64,000 nt of DNA from Diphasiastrum complanatum (GCA_029204225.1 MU832662.1:1-64000), one strand, 5' to 3'. Counted from the stretch's first letter, positions 1 to 13,499 are shown. Made by a program: numbers and translations. The notes: generated by a model from the letters alone, not told the origin.

Positions 1-3000
1 GACAAGCCAGAACTGTGTAAGCCTCATGGTGAATCCCGGGAAGATGGAATGACCATGTAGGAACTAGTATTTCTAGGCTAAAGTAATAAATGCTTCGTAT
101 TCTAGGTCCGGTCATATGAACCCTAAGGCTGCTCAAGGGATCTCGTCTGTAGTGCAACTTGAACCACTAGGGGGAAACCAATGATGACCCAATCATAGGT
201 ATAAAGGGGCAATGCAGATGCAATACTTATGAGTCATGGGAATGGACGCAATCTCAACTGTGTGTCCTAATGTGCAAGGTGTTGTGTGTATGCATTGTAG
301 ATCTTCTTCCATCAAAGGGACTGATGCATTTCAATGTTTCTCACCACACTAGATTGAATTGAATGTGTGACACAATGGGTAATGATCAAACACTCTCAAT
401 CTAGACGAAGACTTACTCATGCACTCAAATGATACTTTCTTATCATGTCATAATTATTGCTTTCAAAAGTAGGGAGGATCATTGTCCCTATTGTCAGATA
501 ACTCCATTATCTCTCGGGTATATAGAAGAAGGTTGTTGTCAATGCTTTGGGCTAATGTTTTCTCTTAATTATATCAAAACCCATTGGTCTTAGTAATAAG
601 GATGATCACGTTTTTTGGCTATGGGCACTCGACAGTAATGCCTATATGGGTTTTTGGGTAATGCAGACAGACCAGGTGTGTGAGAAACTTGCAATGGTTG
701 ATGGGCATATCAAGCCTCTCAACACTCAAATCTATCCAAAATAACTAGACAAATTGTTGGAGTGAGATGGATCGAAATACTACCACTTTGCCTAACGAGT
801 AAATAGCCCCATTTCTAGCATCACATGCAAGAAATCCACAATCCATCTAAATCTCAATGGATTTAATTGTCTCCTATAATCTTAGAGATTGTAGATTGAA
901 CTTGTACACAAACACAAATAGACTACAGATCTGTAGCAGAATACCATCCCTTAAGGTAAGCAAGATATCATAAGCAAAACAATTTACTTAACGAGAAATG
1001 CCGTTAGATCCATAGGACTCAATAAAATTCTGGAGTATAGAGATTTACACTTCCAAAGTGCTAATCTGAAATCTCAACTCATCATTCTTGGAATCACTAT
1101 CACACAATTTCTCCCGATGAATCCAAACGATTTCATAATCTGTGTCTTACAAGCAATACACACCAAACAAACAGTTTTGGTGAATTCTATTCACATAGTT
1201 CGTACCCGACCCAATTAACTTTCACAAAAGTAAACCAATTACTCAAGTTAATTGACCGATGATAACATAAATCTCAAATGTCTAGGTGCAGATCTCAATT
1301 AGTACTAGTATAACACCACATTTAGATCCCATATCCAAATCATTCTTAAGTTAAACACTAGATCTATCAGAACATATCTGTTAACTCTGCAAGTAATTGT
1401 CCAATACAATACTTGATCATATGTCTATGTCACCGACTAGGTAAGTGCACCAAAATAACCCTAGTAAACCAGGAATACATAGCACAAGATTAATCATGCA
1501 CATATGTGAATAATCTCACTATGACCCAGTACATAAACACGTCCATATCTGGCAGATTCGTCAAGAATCCACATATTTTACTCACATATCTCATTGAGAA
1601 TCTTGTAACTCAGCTACAAAGAATTTCTATTTCTCATGAGTAAATAACATATCCGAAAAAATCTCTGAGATGAATAACATTCACTCCCAAAAGTTTTCCA
1701 ACCTAGTTTACTTCTAATAACATAACTTTTCCACTCAATCAACCCCTCCCTAATCCTAGTACTCAAACTAAGATTAGGTTGATTTAATACAAACATCTCA
1801 TACTTAAATCTTGATCAAACTTATTCCTATTCCAATCAAAATGAATTAGTAACTTCGACCTTTCATTTGTACTACTTGTAGATAATGACTCAAATTTCAA
1901 ACCAGTTCTAGTTCCAGATGTCCACACAATCCCTAGAGAATTTCTCTTATTTGAAAAGTTTCCAATTAGGTACCTTACTATGAATCTATCCAAAATTACT
2001 TTCAGAAAAAATCTCATTTATATACCATAGTTGGTTCTCTACGGAAACTATGCAATCAACAAATTCTCAAATAGAATTTTATCCCATCACTTCACCCCTC
2101 CTCTTAAAGAAATTATTCAATTTCTATAAAAGTTAACTACAAAGATGACATATGAAAATATCCAAATTCATGAAAAAGTCAGTAATAAGTGCTATCCACA
2201 AAAGGATTCACTCTATTACAAACATGACTTTTCCTTCAAATATTTCAATCTGAGTGACAATATTATTATTCCACATAAATCCATTTATGCGAAAGAGATA
2301 TCCTAGGTTTAAAAAATTGAAACACAATTACTTTAGAATTTATCTGAATTCCAAGTCTATTCACACAAGTAGTAATTCATATGATATATACAGTCTTTCA
2401 GAAGAATAACTTAATGCTGGAAAGAATCATACAAACCAGTCTAATGTCTTATATCAATAAGGGAGGTAGAATGTCATGCATACGGTATTTCGACCGGTAT
2501 AAATCATGTCATTGTTTTCTTCTGAAATTTTATAGTTTAAAACGAAAAAAAACTATGAATCATATTGATGAATAGCCTGGTTTGCAGGAATTCAACTCCT
2601 ATTACAGCTTATTCTCAGTAACTATCTAGAGAAAGTATTGCAGTTCCAATCTATGTTATAATTTGGCCATAATTAGATTCATGAAACATTATCACTAATA
2701 GTTTAATTTTACCAAAAAAATTGATTTTCATCAATCAATCACTAAACAAAATTAGTCATGCATGAATCCAATTCCAATAATATTACGGACCCCTGCATCT
2801 ATCCAAAACTCCATAGTATGTGAGTCGAGAGGAACAAGCCACATGATTCACCCTTGCAAATCATTCCACATGAATTGGAAACTTTCTCAAGAAACTAGAA
2901 AATTAAGAATGAATCACAAAACTAATTCCAAACATCTTTGTCAAAATTGAATGTGTAGAAGGCACTCTGCAACAAACTTTGAAAAGCTCTAGGCGAAGGA

Positions 3001-3290
3001 TGCACTTTAGGCGAGAGTCGCCATACTTTCAAAACCTTTGCCGAGCTACATCATTGGTCAGAACCTTCGCCGAGATTTCTAGAAGCTATTTTTGAGTACA
3101 GAACATGCCTGCAAATTTTTTTCCAGAACTGATGAGCCAATAGTACTTTGTCTAATGGACCCTCCAAATTAGCCTATAAAAGGGCTGAATTTGATTTCAT
3201 TTCTCACTTTGTGCTAGCGAAACTCTTGGAATTTTTCCGCAACTGAACTTTTCCAAAAATTTCACACAGCCTTATGATATACTTTCAAGC
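1..3290. other. AT-rich sequence without recognisable gene
   Basis: No open frame here resembles a known protein; the short ones are stop-bounded chance frames. At 2,985-3,090 there are repeated GGCGAAGG/GCCGAG-type words. A TATA-like CTATAAA at 3,174-3,180 is followed by a pyrimidine-rich stretch, which would suit the promoter part of an LTR belonging to the gypsy remnant that follows, but I could not find a second copy to prove it. Confidence 0.5.
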
Positions 3291-3424
3291 CTTTTTTACT
3301 TCCAACATTTGAAAAATGGTTGAGACTGGGAAAAAGTAGAATGCAATAGAGATTAATTCACATGGATCTCAGGTTTCCTAAGACAGATAAGAAGATAATG
3401 GAATAGTTCTCCATCCGAGGTGAT

Positions 3425-4371
3425 TTGCTATTTCGGAATGGGAAAGTTTGTGTACCGACGGATGATGAGATAAGAAGAGAATTTTGTATGAATGTCATGA
3501 CGTACTATGTGCAAGTCATCCAGATATACACAAGACTTTGGACTTGGTCAGAAGAAAATTTTACTGGCCAAAATTCAAGCCATTTGTTGAGTCTTATGTG
3601 GTTAAATGTATACCTTGTCAGCTAGCCAACACATAACGCTTAAAGACTGGAGGGTTATTACATCCCTTAAATATTCCTCAGAAATGATGGGAAAGCATAT
3701 CTATGGATTTTGTAGTTGGACTTCCAAGAACCAACGTCAGAATGATTCTATTTGGGTTGTAGTGGACATGTTAACTCAGTTAGCTACATTCATCCCATTA
3801 AAGTCAACTACAAAGGCTTCTGATTTAGCCCAAATCTGTGTGGAAAGATTATTCAGGCTTTATGGATTGCCAAGTGACATTGTTAGTGACAAAGATCCTA
3901 AGTTTATAGGTCACTTTTGGTCAACTGAATTCCATAAGCTATAAACTTCTCTCAGTTTTAATTCTATTGATCATCTTGAATCAGATGGTCAGATGAAAAG
4001 GACTAATCAGACTATGGAGGATATGTTGAAGACTTATGTGTTTTACAGGCAGCCTCATGATCAGTGGGAGGATTACATTCCTTTAATTGAGTTTGCTCTA
4101 TAATAATAGAACACATTCTGTTATAGGTGACAGTCCGTTTATGCTGATGTACGGTTTTCAACCTAAATCTCCAATAAACGTGAAGATGAAGTCTGTTAAG
4201 TTCCAGAAAGTTGCGAATTTCCTTCGTGATGTGCAAGAAATGTTGCAAGTGGTATGCGATAGTATCCGTAGTGCTCATGATAGAGCTAAGCACTATGCCG
4301 ATCTTAAGAGATCTCACAAAGATTTTAAAGTTGATGACTGGGTATATCTTAGAATTCCAAAAAATTCTTAG
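3425..4371 (+). pseudogene. Ty3/gypsy integrase remnant
   Basis: This is the integrase part of a gypsy polyprotein, broken over several frames. The His-His-Cys-Cys zinc domain is readable at about 3,500-3,620 (ASHPDIHKTLDLV then CIPCQLA). The catalytic core follows: 'SMDFVVGLP' holds the first Asp and 'SDKDPKF' the second. The third position, normally the Glu of a QTERVN-type motif, reads 'QMKRTNQ' and so has lost the catalytic Glu. The C-terminal segment at 4,087-4,371 (RTHSVIGDSPF, then HDRAKHYADLKR) is typical of gypsy integrases. At least four stops or frameshifts make it inactive. Confidence 0.85.
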
Positions 4372-4471
4372 GACTATGCGTACGGGTAAGCATTATAAGT
4401 TGTCTACCAAATATTGTGGACCGTTTCGAATCATAAAAAAAAATTGGTTCTTTAGAATACAAACTTGATCT

Positions 4472-5100
4472 TTGTTGGAGGGTTTGCGGATCCCGAGACG
4501 ACCCTAACCCTAGTTAATAAGTGAGAGGGATTTGGCACCTGCTTGTGTAAAACCTGATGATCACATAGTTCATTGATTAGTTACTAGTTAATAAAGGGAC
4601 TTTATGCCTGTTTTGCGGGACTTTTAATGTCGCAAGGCCCAAAAGTCAAGTTAGTGAATAAAATAGGGGTTCCCACCAAAATTCAATTTTAAGTTGGTTC
4701 CCTCCAATTATTGAATGAGTTCTTTTTCAAATTTGAATAGTTAGGGAGGTAGAAACTGGCCAATAGGAATTGAGGCCAAGACCCTCCAATCCACTATATA
4801 AGTAGTAGTTTCAAATCATTGTATATGTTCTCTCTTCATTTCAATACAAGCAGGTTGGCTTTCTTATGGAATGAATCAGGAATGTCCTTGTTCTCTATCT
4901 TTCTTCCTCCATCTCTCATGCTTTCTTTGTGTTTGATAATTGTTGGATTTGATGCTTATTGGGATTGAATGTTCTTATGTTTTTTGTGAGAGAGAAAGGG
5001 AGAGAGAGAAGAGCGAGTTTCTATCATTGTGGATCTTAGTGTTAATGCCTAGTGTTAATAGTTGTAGTGTTAGTGGATCTTAGTGTTAATGTGCACATGC
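4472..5100 (+). mobile_element. Probable LTR downstream of gypsy remnant
   Basis: This gene-free stretch directly follows the gypsy integrase. A TATA-like CTATATAAG at about 4,793 is followed by TTCATTTCAATACAAG, a promoter/leader arrangement common in plant LTRs. Degenerate GAGA runs lie at 4,985-5,010 and short direct repeats of GGATCTTAGTGTTAATG at 5,033-5,095. No matching second LTR is in the window, so the boundaries are uncertain. Confidence 0.4.
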
Positions 5101-5243
5101 TAGATTATGGACTGTGCAACAATGCATGTATAATTGCATCAATATGAATGAAGCAAGATTAACATGGGATTTAGGAGAGTAGAGGAATAAATCCAACAGA
5201 TAGGACATGCAAGATCCTAGCACTCTGAAAGAGGCATGGATAC

Positions 5244-6315
5244 TTGTATAAATTAAGTCATTGTTTTTCTGCCTCTAGTCAGGCTCTTAGTACTTCCATT
5301 CATATCAATAAAATTTTACTTTGGCATTATAGACTTGGTCATTTGAATCATACTTATGTATCACACATGTCTAAGCAATCCATTGTTCTTGATTTCAACC
5401 ATCCAATAGGAAAGTCGAATTACCTATCTGTCAAGACTGTATAGTCGGTAAGCAGACAAAGAAACCTTTTAGATCAAGCCTTGAACTGATTGCTAGAGAA
5501 TTGTTATATATTGTACATACAAATATATGTGGCCCAATGCAGAATCCTTTATTGAAGGATGCAAAGTACTTTATTACTTTTATTGATGAGTTTTCCAGAA
5601 GGACAATGTACTTCATCACGAAGAAGTCAAAGGCTTTCAACCTCTTCAAAGTCTTCAAGGAGTGTGCAGAGAAAGAAACTGGTAAAAGGATCAAAGTTAT
5701 GAGGTCCGACAACGGTAGAGAGGGAGTACTGCCAAGGCCAAGGCATCGAACAACAGTTTATTACTCTCTATTCGCCTCTGTCCAATGGCTTAGCCGAGAG
5801 GAAGAATCGTACACTGGTCGAGTCAGCCAAATGCATGCTGGCTCATGCATCATTACCAAAGAGTTTATGGGCTGAAGTTGTCTCCACTGCAGCCTACATC
5901 CAGAACAGATGTTCTCGACCAAGGCCTTCTCAAGTAGGACACCCCATGAGGTTTAGATAGGATCTAAGCCTTCAGTGAAGAACCTAGGAGTATTCAGTCG
6001 CATGCCTACGCTTAAATCTCAAAGGAGACAAGGAGGAAATTCAACTTCCAAAGTCTAAAGACCATTTTGATAGGTTACACTTCCTTTGACAACACATACA
6101 AGTTGTATGACCCCGATACCCAGCAGACTTTATTCACCAAAAATATTATCTTTATAGAGAATCAGTTCATCGACTTCAAAGGCAAAGGTAAAGTTCCATG
6201 TGAACCTTCGACACCTGCCACCGACACAACAATGCGAGCCTCTGGTTCAAGCATGCCGATAGTCGATCAACTATTCGATAGCAAATCAGAAGAAGATGTT
6301 TTTGTTACTCAGTGA
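5244..6315 (+). pseudogene. Ty1/copia GAG-pre-integrase/integrase remnant
   Basis: The frame starts in the copia pre-integrase zinc domain (WHYRLGHLNHTYVSHMS), continues into the integrase core (IVHTNICGPMQ, then FIDEFSRRTMYF), and has the second catalytic Asp in 'MRSDNGRE'. After that the frame breaks. The expected 'SPQQNGVAERKNRT' region survives only shifted, near 5,770-5,810. A further piece at 6,067-6,315 matches the copia segment after integrase (GYTSFDNTYKLYDPDTQ). The family resembles the copies at 49.4-49.9 kb and 23.0 kb. Confidence 0.85.
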
Positions 6316-6489
6316 CAATAAGACCAAGGATTGGATCATTAGCCAATGCCACCTCCAAGAAGATTGAACTAAGTGCGCACACAACCCATCATGATGTATA
6401 TTCATGAGTCTGTCTGTCTTTTAATTTAAGAATCAACTAGTGTCGTTGAGGCACTCAGCCAACCAGACTTCGATCTCTAGAGAGAATCG

Positions 6490-7420
6490 ATGGACATAAA
6501 GTATTCCTCTTCGATTAAGAATCATACATGGTCATTAGTTGAACTACCTACTGGCAGCAATTTTATCGATTGCAAATGGGCCTTTAAGGTCAAATATAAT
6601 GCTAACGGGAGAAGGAAGGCCATATTGATAGCACAATGATTTTCTCAGATTCCGAACATCAACCACAACGAGACTTTCAATCCGGTAGTCAAACATTCAT
6701 CGATCTGAGTCCTCTTATCGTTTGTTGCTACGGCCGAACTCGAAGTATATCAACTCGATCTATAGACATCCTATTTGAACGGAGTCATTGAAGAAGACGT
6801 TTACATGCGATAACTTGAGGAATATGTCCTCAAAGGTACGAAGAATCATGTCTGTAAACTTTATAAGGCACTTCAAGGCTTGAAACAATCAACAAGGGTT
6901 TGGTTTCAGATGATTAATACATTCCTCATCCAACATGGTTTTCAACCAAACACTGCCGATTCTAATGTCTATTTCAAGTTAGTGCAACATTCTTTTATCA
7001 TTATCACCTCGTACGTTTGACGACACATTGCTTTTCAACAATAGTGCCGATCAGGTGAAGGATGCTAAACAGATGTTGTCTTCCGAATTCGACATGACCA
7101 ATCTAGACAAGGCTCAGTATTGTCTAGGAATTCAAATCCACCGAGAAAGAACAAGACAGTTGATTTATATCACTTAGTAAAGGTATCTTCATAATACCCT
7201 CATCATATACAATCTGATTAATTGTAAAGAAGCTCACTCACTGATGGATCCAGGCTTGCGATTGTTGAAGGACCAATGTCCTCAGACCAAGCAGGAAAAG
7301 GAGCGAATGAGAGAGTATACTTATCAATCGACACTTGTATCTCTCCTGTATGCAATGGTTAAGACCTGACATCGCTTTTGTAGTCAGCTCACTAAGCCAA
7401 TTCATGGCTAATCCTGGCAT
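6490..7420 (+). pseudogene. Ty1/copia reverse transcriptase remnant
   Basis: Conceptual translation gives copia RT pieces in order: 'TWSLVELPTGSNFIDCKWAF', 'LNGVIEEDVYMR', 'HVCKLYKALQGLKQ' and 'STRVWFQMINTFL', then a final 'SQFMANPGI'-like stretch. Many stops and shifts interrupt it, and the YVDD catalytic loop is not readable. It continues the integrase piece upstream. It stops abruptly where the hAT sequence begins (about 7,421), which suggests that the hAT inserted into or deleted the end of this element. Confidence 0.85.
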
Positions 7421-9130
7421 TTGAGTTGTAGCGAATCACGATCCGGAAGGAAACCGTTCCGGATTGGGCGTTCCGAGACTAGAAACGTTGTCCCGGAATG
7501 CGTTAAAAAAATTGCAAATTTTTTTATGTAGGTCGCGAGCAGGCAGCCCATGGCCCACATACATAAATTTGCCTTCACGGTTGGAGAGTGAGAGAGAGTG
7601 AAGGTGAGGGGGTGGTGGTGGATTGTGGGCACGTGATCAAGACGGTGGCAGCGACGAGGCGGTGGCGTTTGTCTCCAAAACAATTTTAGGTAAGTTTTGA
7701 CTTCAAATCTTGGTAGCTCGTAGAATGATCTGTAGGCAACATAATGAAGTGGTTTTTGGTTTCAAATCAACGGTATTGAACCCCACAGACATGCTCATAA
7801 TGTTAGGTTTTCCCATTATTGCTTGTACCAAAAGATATCAATCTCAGGTCCCTTTTCCATGTGTTTTTGACTCTTTTTGCAAATTAGCTTATAGTGATCT
7901 GATTGAGGTGCAATTTGAGGTTAAACTGCGTTTCTTCATGCCACAAACATGCTTGTGCTGTTAGTTTCAATTTTTATCACTTGTAGAGAAAGTTTTCGGT
8001 GGCATGCCCAAATCACGTGTTTTAGGGTTTAGGGTTTATAAATCATGTAGGCATGCCATTGAGTTGCAGTATGAAGCTGCACCATGTTTGTTTATTGCAA
8101 TATGATGCCTATTTTGAGGGGTTTAGGGTCCAAGACACGTTTTGCAGCTTACATTGTTGTTGATGGAGCAAAATGACAATTTTTTTTCGATGTTGGGTTT
8201 AGGGTTGTTGTAAGCAATTGATTGATGTGAATGCATATGTGGAATCCGAATTTTGTTGCTACCAACTGACATGTGATTTTTTGCTTCCTCTTTTGCAAGT
8301 CTGATACATTGGTTGATTCACACGATCTGACACATTGATACATTCACACTATGCCGGTCCTTGGTAGAGGCATTTGGTCAGAGGTAGAGTTGACATCGGG
8401 GGATGTGGCTACGCACCAAGGATCTGGTTCCCGTAGATGGAGATGTCTACATTGTGGCGGTGTCTTTACTGGTTCTCTTACCATGGTTAGGGCCCATTTG
8501 CTACAACTCACTAGGCTAGATGGGCGGGGGATGGGCATATCCATTTGCCCTTGCATATCAGATGCAGAGGTGGAGAGATTGATGGACACATACGACGAGG
8601 CAAGGCGTAGTCACATGGGGGGGGATGTTCCTAGAGCTACCAACACACATGCAGTCTCTCATCATGTTGTTCCTTCAGCAGCAGGTCTGTCTCATCCAGC
8701 GTCGTCATCAGTTGCTGACGCACCATTTATAGAGCCAGATCATGCCACAAGGGGGTGTAGCGATGTAGCAGACAATGCTCCACAGTCAGACACACCTTCA
8801 GCATGCCCATATGTTGTTTCTGATGGGCGTTCTAGACGGGAGAGGCCTTTGTGCAGCAGAGAGCGGTTGGGGCTAGGCAGCAGACCTTGGATCAAGGTGC
8901 GTGGTAGAGACATCATCATGTCTAGTGTACCCGACGGACTGGCCAATAAATTCTATGAGTGTGGCATTCCTTTTGTTGTTGCTGACACTTGGATCTTTAG
9001 GGACACTTGCCTTCATATCGTAGTAGTTGATTCCTCATGGAGGCCTCCGAGGAGAGAGGCATTGCGCACGACCATGCTAGGATAGGAGGAGGAGACCATC
9101 ACATGGGAGCTGAGCTCCATTTACCAAGGA
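7421..9130 (+). mobile_element. hAT transposon, 5' part (truncated copy)
   Basis: The left end reads GTTGTAGCGAATCACGATCC, a diverged version of the terminal repeat of the complete hAT at 36,278-41,359 (GTTGCAGCGAATCGCGATTC on its transposase strand). The leader is followed by the first coding exon. Similarity to the complete copy ends at about 9,130, just where that copy has its first splice donor. The rest of the element is missing. Orientation is plus. Confidence 0.75.
8351..9085 (+). pseudogene. hAT transposase N-terminal exon with BED-like zinc finger
   Basis: An ATG-started frame of 244 codons. Residues about 28-52 hold a zinc-finger pattern ([17 protein letters not shown], then a conserved HLL), followed by 'ISICPCIS', as in plant hAT transposases. 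The middle is low-complexity and poorly conserved. The end ('FYECGIPFVVADTWIFRD') matches the start of the hAT dimer/catalytic region and the other copy in this window. A stop precedes 'EEETI', which the other copy reads in frame, so it is broken even before the truncation. Confidence 0.8.
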
Positions 9131-9400
9131 TAATATCCTTTCTTGAAACTGCAAATGCATCCACAAACTACCTCATATGGAAGATATCGCCTTACTTCTG
9201 CATCCAAGGAAACATCCTCTAGAATACCTATTCCAAGTTTAGCAATCCTGCAACAACTTTCTGAATCCCATAGAAGATAAAGTACATGCGCACAAACTTA
9301 TTACCAAGCATCTGCTTCGTCATAATACTTTTCAGTTACAATTGTTAGGGTCACTTCCTCTTTTTTTTTATCACTTTCAATAAACTTCTTTGACTCAAGA
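9131..9400. other. No gene seen
   Basis: A spacer between the hAT fragment and the copia gag remnant. No coding frame, repeat pair or RNA gene is recognisable. Confidence 0.4.
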
Positions 9401-9690
9401 TCTGCTTTCATCTTTCAACATTGATCCTTATAATGTCCCATCTTTCCACAATAAAAGCACTTAATGTTCTTTTTACTCTTATAACTGCCTTCGTCACTTT
9501 AGATTTACTAGTCTGATTAGCTTTCCACTTAGTAAATAAAGCAACTTCATCTGAAGAGATTGTAACAACAAAATGTTGCATTCTATGTTCTTCTTCAAGT
9601 AGTGAAGCTATCATTATCTCTAGTGATTGATTAGGCAATTGAGCAACGATTCAAGCAACAGTTTGATTGCTCACAACATTTTGCTCTTTG
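9340..9690 (-). pseudogene. Ty1/copia gag fragment with zinc knuckle
   Basis: Read on the minus strand, the frame contains 'LPNQSLEIMIASLLEEEHRM' followed by a lysine-rich linker. In a neighbouring frame lies a CCHC zinc knuckle (CFYCGKMGHYKDQC). This is the C-terminal part of a copia gag. The knuckle is shifted relative to the upstream frame, so the coding sequence is broken. No LTR is associated with it. Confidence 0.6.
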
Positions 9691-10063
9691 AAGAGAAAAG
9701 AGAAGAGAGGAGAGAAGAAGCAAAAAAATGGGGTTGGAGTCCATCACTGCTCCACCCTTAGTTTTATAGTTTTTTCAAGCAGTTGTGAGGTGCCATATTG
9801 GTCTTAATGCCCATTGTTAAATCACAAAGCATAACAAAGGATGAATCCTCACCGTGGATCAAATTATTTGAGGTGCAAGTTATTGCATCCCCCAAGAATA
9901 CCCAATTAAAAAAAAAACCCGATGTTTGCAATACTAATATTGACATGTTTAATTATCTTTTTAGCTGGCACTATATTAGTCCAAGTGTATCGGTAGAAGC
10001 TCTATAGTTTTGACATATTGTACTTCAAAAGTCATACGGAGAGTAGTATAGGAAATAGAATCC

Positions 10064-10297
<234 letters not shown>

Positions 10298-10537
10298 GCT
10301 TTATTAACGTCTTTTCCATGCCATATAGCATATAAGACCGAACAATACATCAAAAGAAATGGAAACGAGACAGATCGATGTTGTCAATCAACAACAATTA
10401 ACAAATCTAACTAAGAAGAGATTAATGGCCAAGATTGTATGGTATGTAGACCATTTACAGGTTCAACTGGACATCTCTTCAAATCTCTAACTCTGACTCT
10501 AACTCTAATCAATCTCATATATCATTATGACAATTGT

Positions 10538-11175
10538 CTATTTAGTTTCAACTAAAGGTTTAGCTTCAACAAAACGAATATTGTCGTCTCTATATATTAA
10601 GCGTCTCCCTGTATCATTTGCATTCTGCAGAGCCTTTTTCCTTTCCACAACTTGGACAAATGTGAGATCTTCATCCAGGAAGATCTTGGTATTTTTTAGC
10701 TTATGTCTCTGACATAGTACCTCATGCCTAGACTCCAACGAAGTAAAGCGTAGGACAAGAGTGCTAGCATCTTTCTTGGTACGCCAAATTGAGTCCAAAC
10801 CATTGTCATGGTGCTGCAGATTAGTTTTAAAAACTCCTTGGCTTCCTTAAGAGCATCCTGGGAGTCCGGGACGCCTCTAACACGAACATTAAGAGCCTTT
10901 TGCTCTCACAACCAACTCTCCGTAAGTTGAGCAGAGATGAAGGAAACTGGAGCATCTGCTTTTCCTGGACCTTTGAGAACCTCTGTCCAAGACTGGACAG
11001 TCGTGTGGTGCTGCTCCACTTTGTTTTCGAGTTGTTGGATCGTATTTGAAGTAGCTGCTTGGGAGGATGTCGCACATTTGATGGTCATAATCTCTCGTCT
11101 GAGTTTTTCAATTGATACATCTATCCGTTGAAGGTGTGATTGCACGGATAAAATCATTTCTCGATGGGAGTCCAT
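10538..11175 (-). pseudogene. Non-LTR (L1-like) ORF1-type protein remnant
   Basis: The minus strand reads an N-terminal helical, probably coiled-coil part (MDSHREMILSVQSHLQRIDV onward), then a stop at about 10,912. It continues with 'ALNVRVRGVPDSQDALKEAK', and after a shift with 'STLVLRFTSLESRHEVL', 'IFLDEDLTFVQ' and a charged C-terminal end. The order coiled coil, 'N-(L/V)-R-(I/V)-R-G-(L/V)-P', then '(I/L)DEDLT' is what L1-type ORF1 nucleic-acid-binding proteins show. No endonuclease or RT follows. At least one stop and one frameshift are present. The assignment rests on motif order alone. Confidence 0.5.
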
Positions 11176-11377
11176 CTCCTTTCAGTGGTTGGCAAGAAGC
11201 TGGAATAGTCTTACACTATCTGCACTTAGTGCAAAGACTATTGAAGAGAGTGATGGAGGAATCGAATCCTAATCATAATTGGGGGTTAAAGGGAGAGCAA
11301 TATTGGGTTCATTAAGATCCAAATAGGGTTTGAAGGGGAGAGAGGTATGGCTATAGGCAGATCTGGGGTGGAGGTAG

Positions 11378-11585
<208 letters not shown>

Positions 11586-11689
11586 CTTGATAGATTTTAA
11601 GTAAATTTTGCACTTATGAGTAACATTCTTCAGTCCAAAGAATTCCTTGTTATAAAGAAGCCAAGGATGACAAGATTTGGCAAAGGGCA

Positions 11690-11820
11690 ATACAAGAGAA
11701 AATAGATTCCATCAATAGCCATGACACATGGGAGATAGTTGATCTTCATGAGAGAAAAAAGCCTATTGACAATAGTTGGGTATTCAAGATGAACTACAAT
11801 GTAGATGGAATCCTAGTGTC
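11690..11820 (+). pseudogene. Ty1/copia RT start, short fragment
   Basis: About 43 codons read 'IDSINSHDTWEIVDLHERKK' and then 'NSWVFKMNYNVDG'. This is the conserved start of the copia reverse transcriptase (the 'TWELV..P..KK.I..KWVFK.K...DG' pattern). It is cut off on both sides. Confidence 0.75.
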
Positions 11821-12880
11821 TTTCATGAGAAATATTTGCTCATACTTTTGAAATCAAAAAATGCATTGCTATATAAAGGAAACCAACCAAGCGATCCACG
11901 AGGCTCTCCTCCTCCCTAGCCCCCGACCCTAAGTTACCAAGGTGGGTGGTACCCACAACTTACATTAGCTAAGGGGATCTTTACATGTAAATTTTTGATC
12001 TATGGTCAATGTCATCCTCTCCACGGGCCAGACTAATAATACTAGTAAAATCTCAACAATGGAACTTTTCGTGTAACTCGTGATAACTAGCCATCCTACC
12101 ACTGAGGTAGTGAAAGGCATTGCTAGAGTCTTAGGTTGTAAGAGTGAAGAGTTGCAAGAACCTCGTGCTACTAGATGATTGGATGACGGGTAGAGCATGT
12201 AAGTTAAAGGCCTCTTCACACGTTGGAAGCCCGACCCGTCCTTGATGTCAAGAAATCCATCTTCACATGGACTTGTGGAGAGACTCTCCAACCACCTCTC
12301 TCTTCTCTTGAGTTGGGAGCGAACAAGTCAGCCTCTAACACAATAAAACATATTCAGCACGTAATGCAAGATCTGGGAAACGAATATTTGAACGATACAC
12401 CTGCAACAGGTTGATTGTAGTTGGTGGACCGAGTCAGCATGTAAGAACGGGTGAAATGCATGGAGAGTGGGTGGTGTGCTCCATCCAAGGAAACTAGCTA
12501 CGCAATTTTGTCCTGATTCTAGTCAAACAACCTTTGCAAAAAGTGAGGCACATGTCTTAATCATGATTGAATTTTGTATTTGCCGTTATCTGCGTTTCAT
12601 ATTCGATCGATGCATGTTTCATATCGTTATGTTATTTTGTAGGTTAAAAAAACTTGCATTTTAAAAAGAGATATGAAATAACGAACTAAAAAAGTAGTAT
12701 TTATGTATTTAGTAATCATTGGAATGTGATTTTCAAAGACGTATATGTAATCAGATAGTGTGCTAATGGCAATGTTGTTCAATTGAGTTTCAAAGAAAAA
12801 ATACGAAGTTATTTAAAATATCGTAGAAGAACGCATAGGTAGTTGAATTAAAGATATGAATTTATATTAAGATTGGGAAT
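11821..12880. other. No gene seen
   Basis: The first half has mixed composition (GC-rich CCCCCGACCCT near 11,920) and the second half, from about 12,640, is strongly AT-rich. No frame with family features, no terminal repeats and no RNA gene could be supported. Confidence 0.4.
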
Positions 12881-12899
12881 CGATAAAATGTGCCAAAAA

Positions 12900-13228
12900 T
12901 TTTCAAATATAAGATTGACGTTTCAAATGCCAATATTTATGCGAGAGCGGTGGACGACTACTTAAGTTATTACAAACTCGCATTTTTTGAGATCTAAACA
13001 TTTTGATATAGACCTTTTCTAATCTATCTGCAATCGAAGAGTCATTAACAATTTCTAATATCTGAGTTTCATAATGATCAAAAAATTCACCACAAGTTTT
13101 GTCGTAGATCATTCTTTTCGGTGGTCTACGAGCATGTTGTCGTATGCGTCTATCAAAATCTATTGCTTGGCCGATGTAAATTAATTTGCCTATTCGTGAG
13201 ACTATTTTTTAGATTGTCAAGAACTGCC
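12900..13228 (-). pseudogene. GIY-YIG nuclease domain
   Basis: Read leftward, the minus strand gives 'KIVSRIGKLIYIGQA', 'IDFDRRIRQHARR' and, at the end, 'DRLEKVYIKMF'. These match the GIY-YIG nuclease fold in order: the YIG strand, the conserved Arg and His of the first helix, and the catalytic Glu of the 'E..YI' helix. The first half-motif (GIY) has become a stop codon: the frame before KIV reads 'LTI*KI', as if a Tyr codon had mutated to TAA. A splice-like TTCTTCGCAG lies just upstream at about 13,265. GIY-YIG domains are single-strand-nicking nucleases found in group I introns, repair proteins and Penelope-like elements. No reverse transcriptase is near. A Pif1-type helicase fragment lies upstream on the same strand. 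Confidence 0.75.
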
Positions 13229-13499
13229 TCGTAGGCGTTTCGGTGGTGGTGGCGGTGTCAGATCCTGCGAAGAATAGTGAGACTTAATAGGGTTTTTTTA
13301 AATGATACAAGAAGATCTATTTAGAGCAAAAAAATAGCGTTAATTTGTCATACCTCTTTGCTAGAAGAAGATCGTTGTGATATCGGTTGTGGAGATTCGA
13401 GAGTTATTGCATGTTATTTGTTAGTTGTAAAGCTGTATTTACATTTGTGTATAAAATGCAGTGTAAACAAATTGAGTAGTAAAATCATTAGAAGACATG

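Noticed and set aside
12900-13228. A Penelope-like retroelement
   Set aside because: GIY-YIG domains occur there, but no reverse transcriptase motif is present within several kb; the neighbouring same-strand sequence is helicase-like. Not fully excluded.
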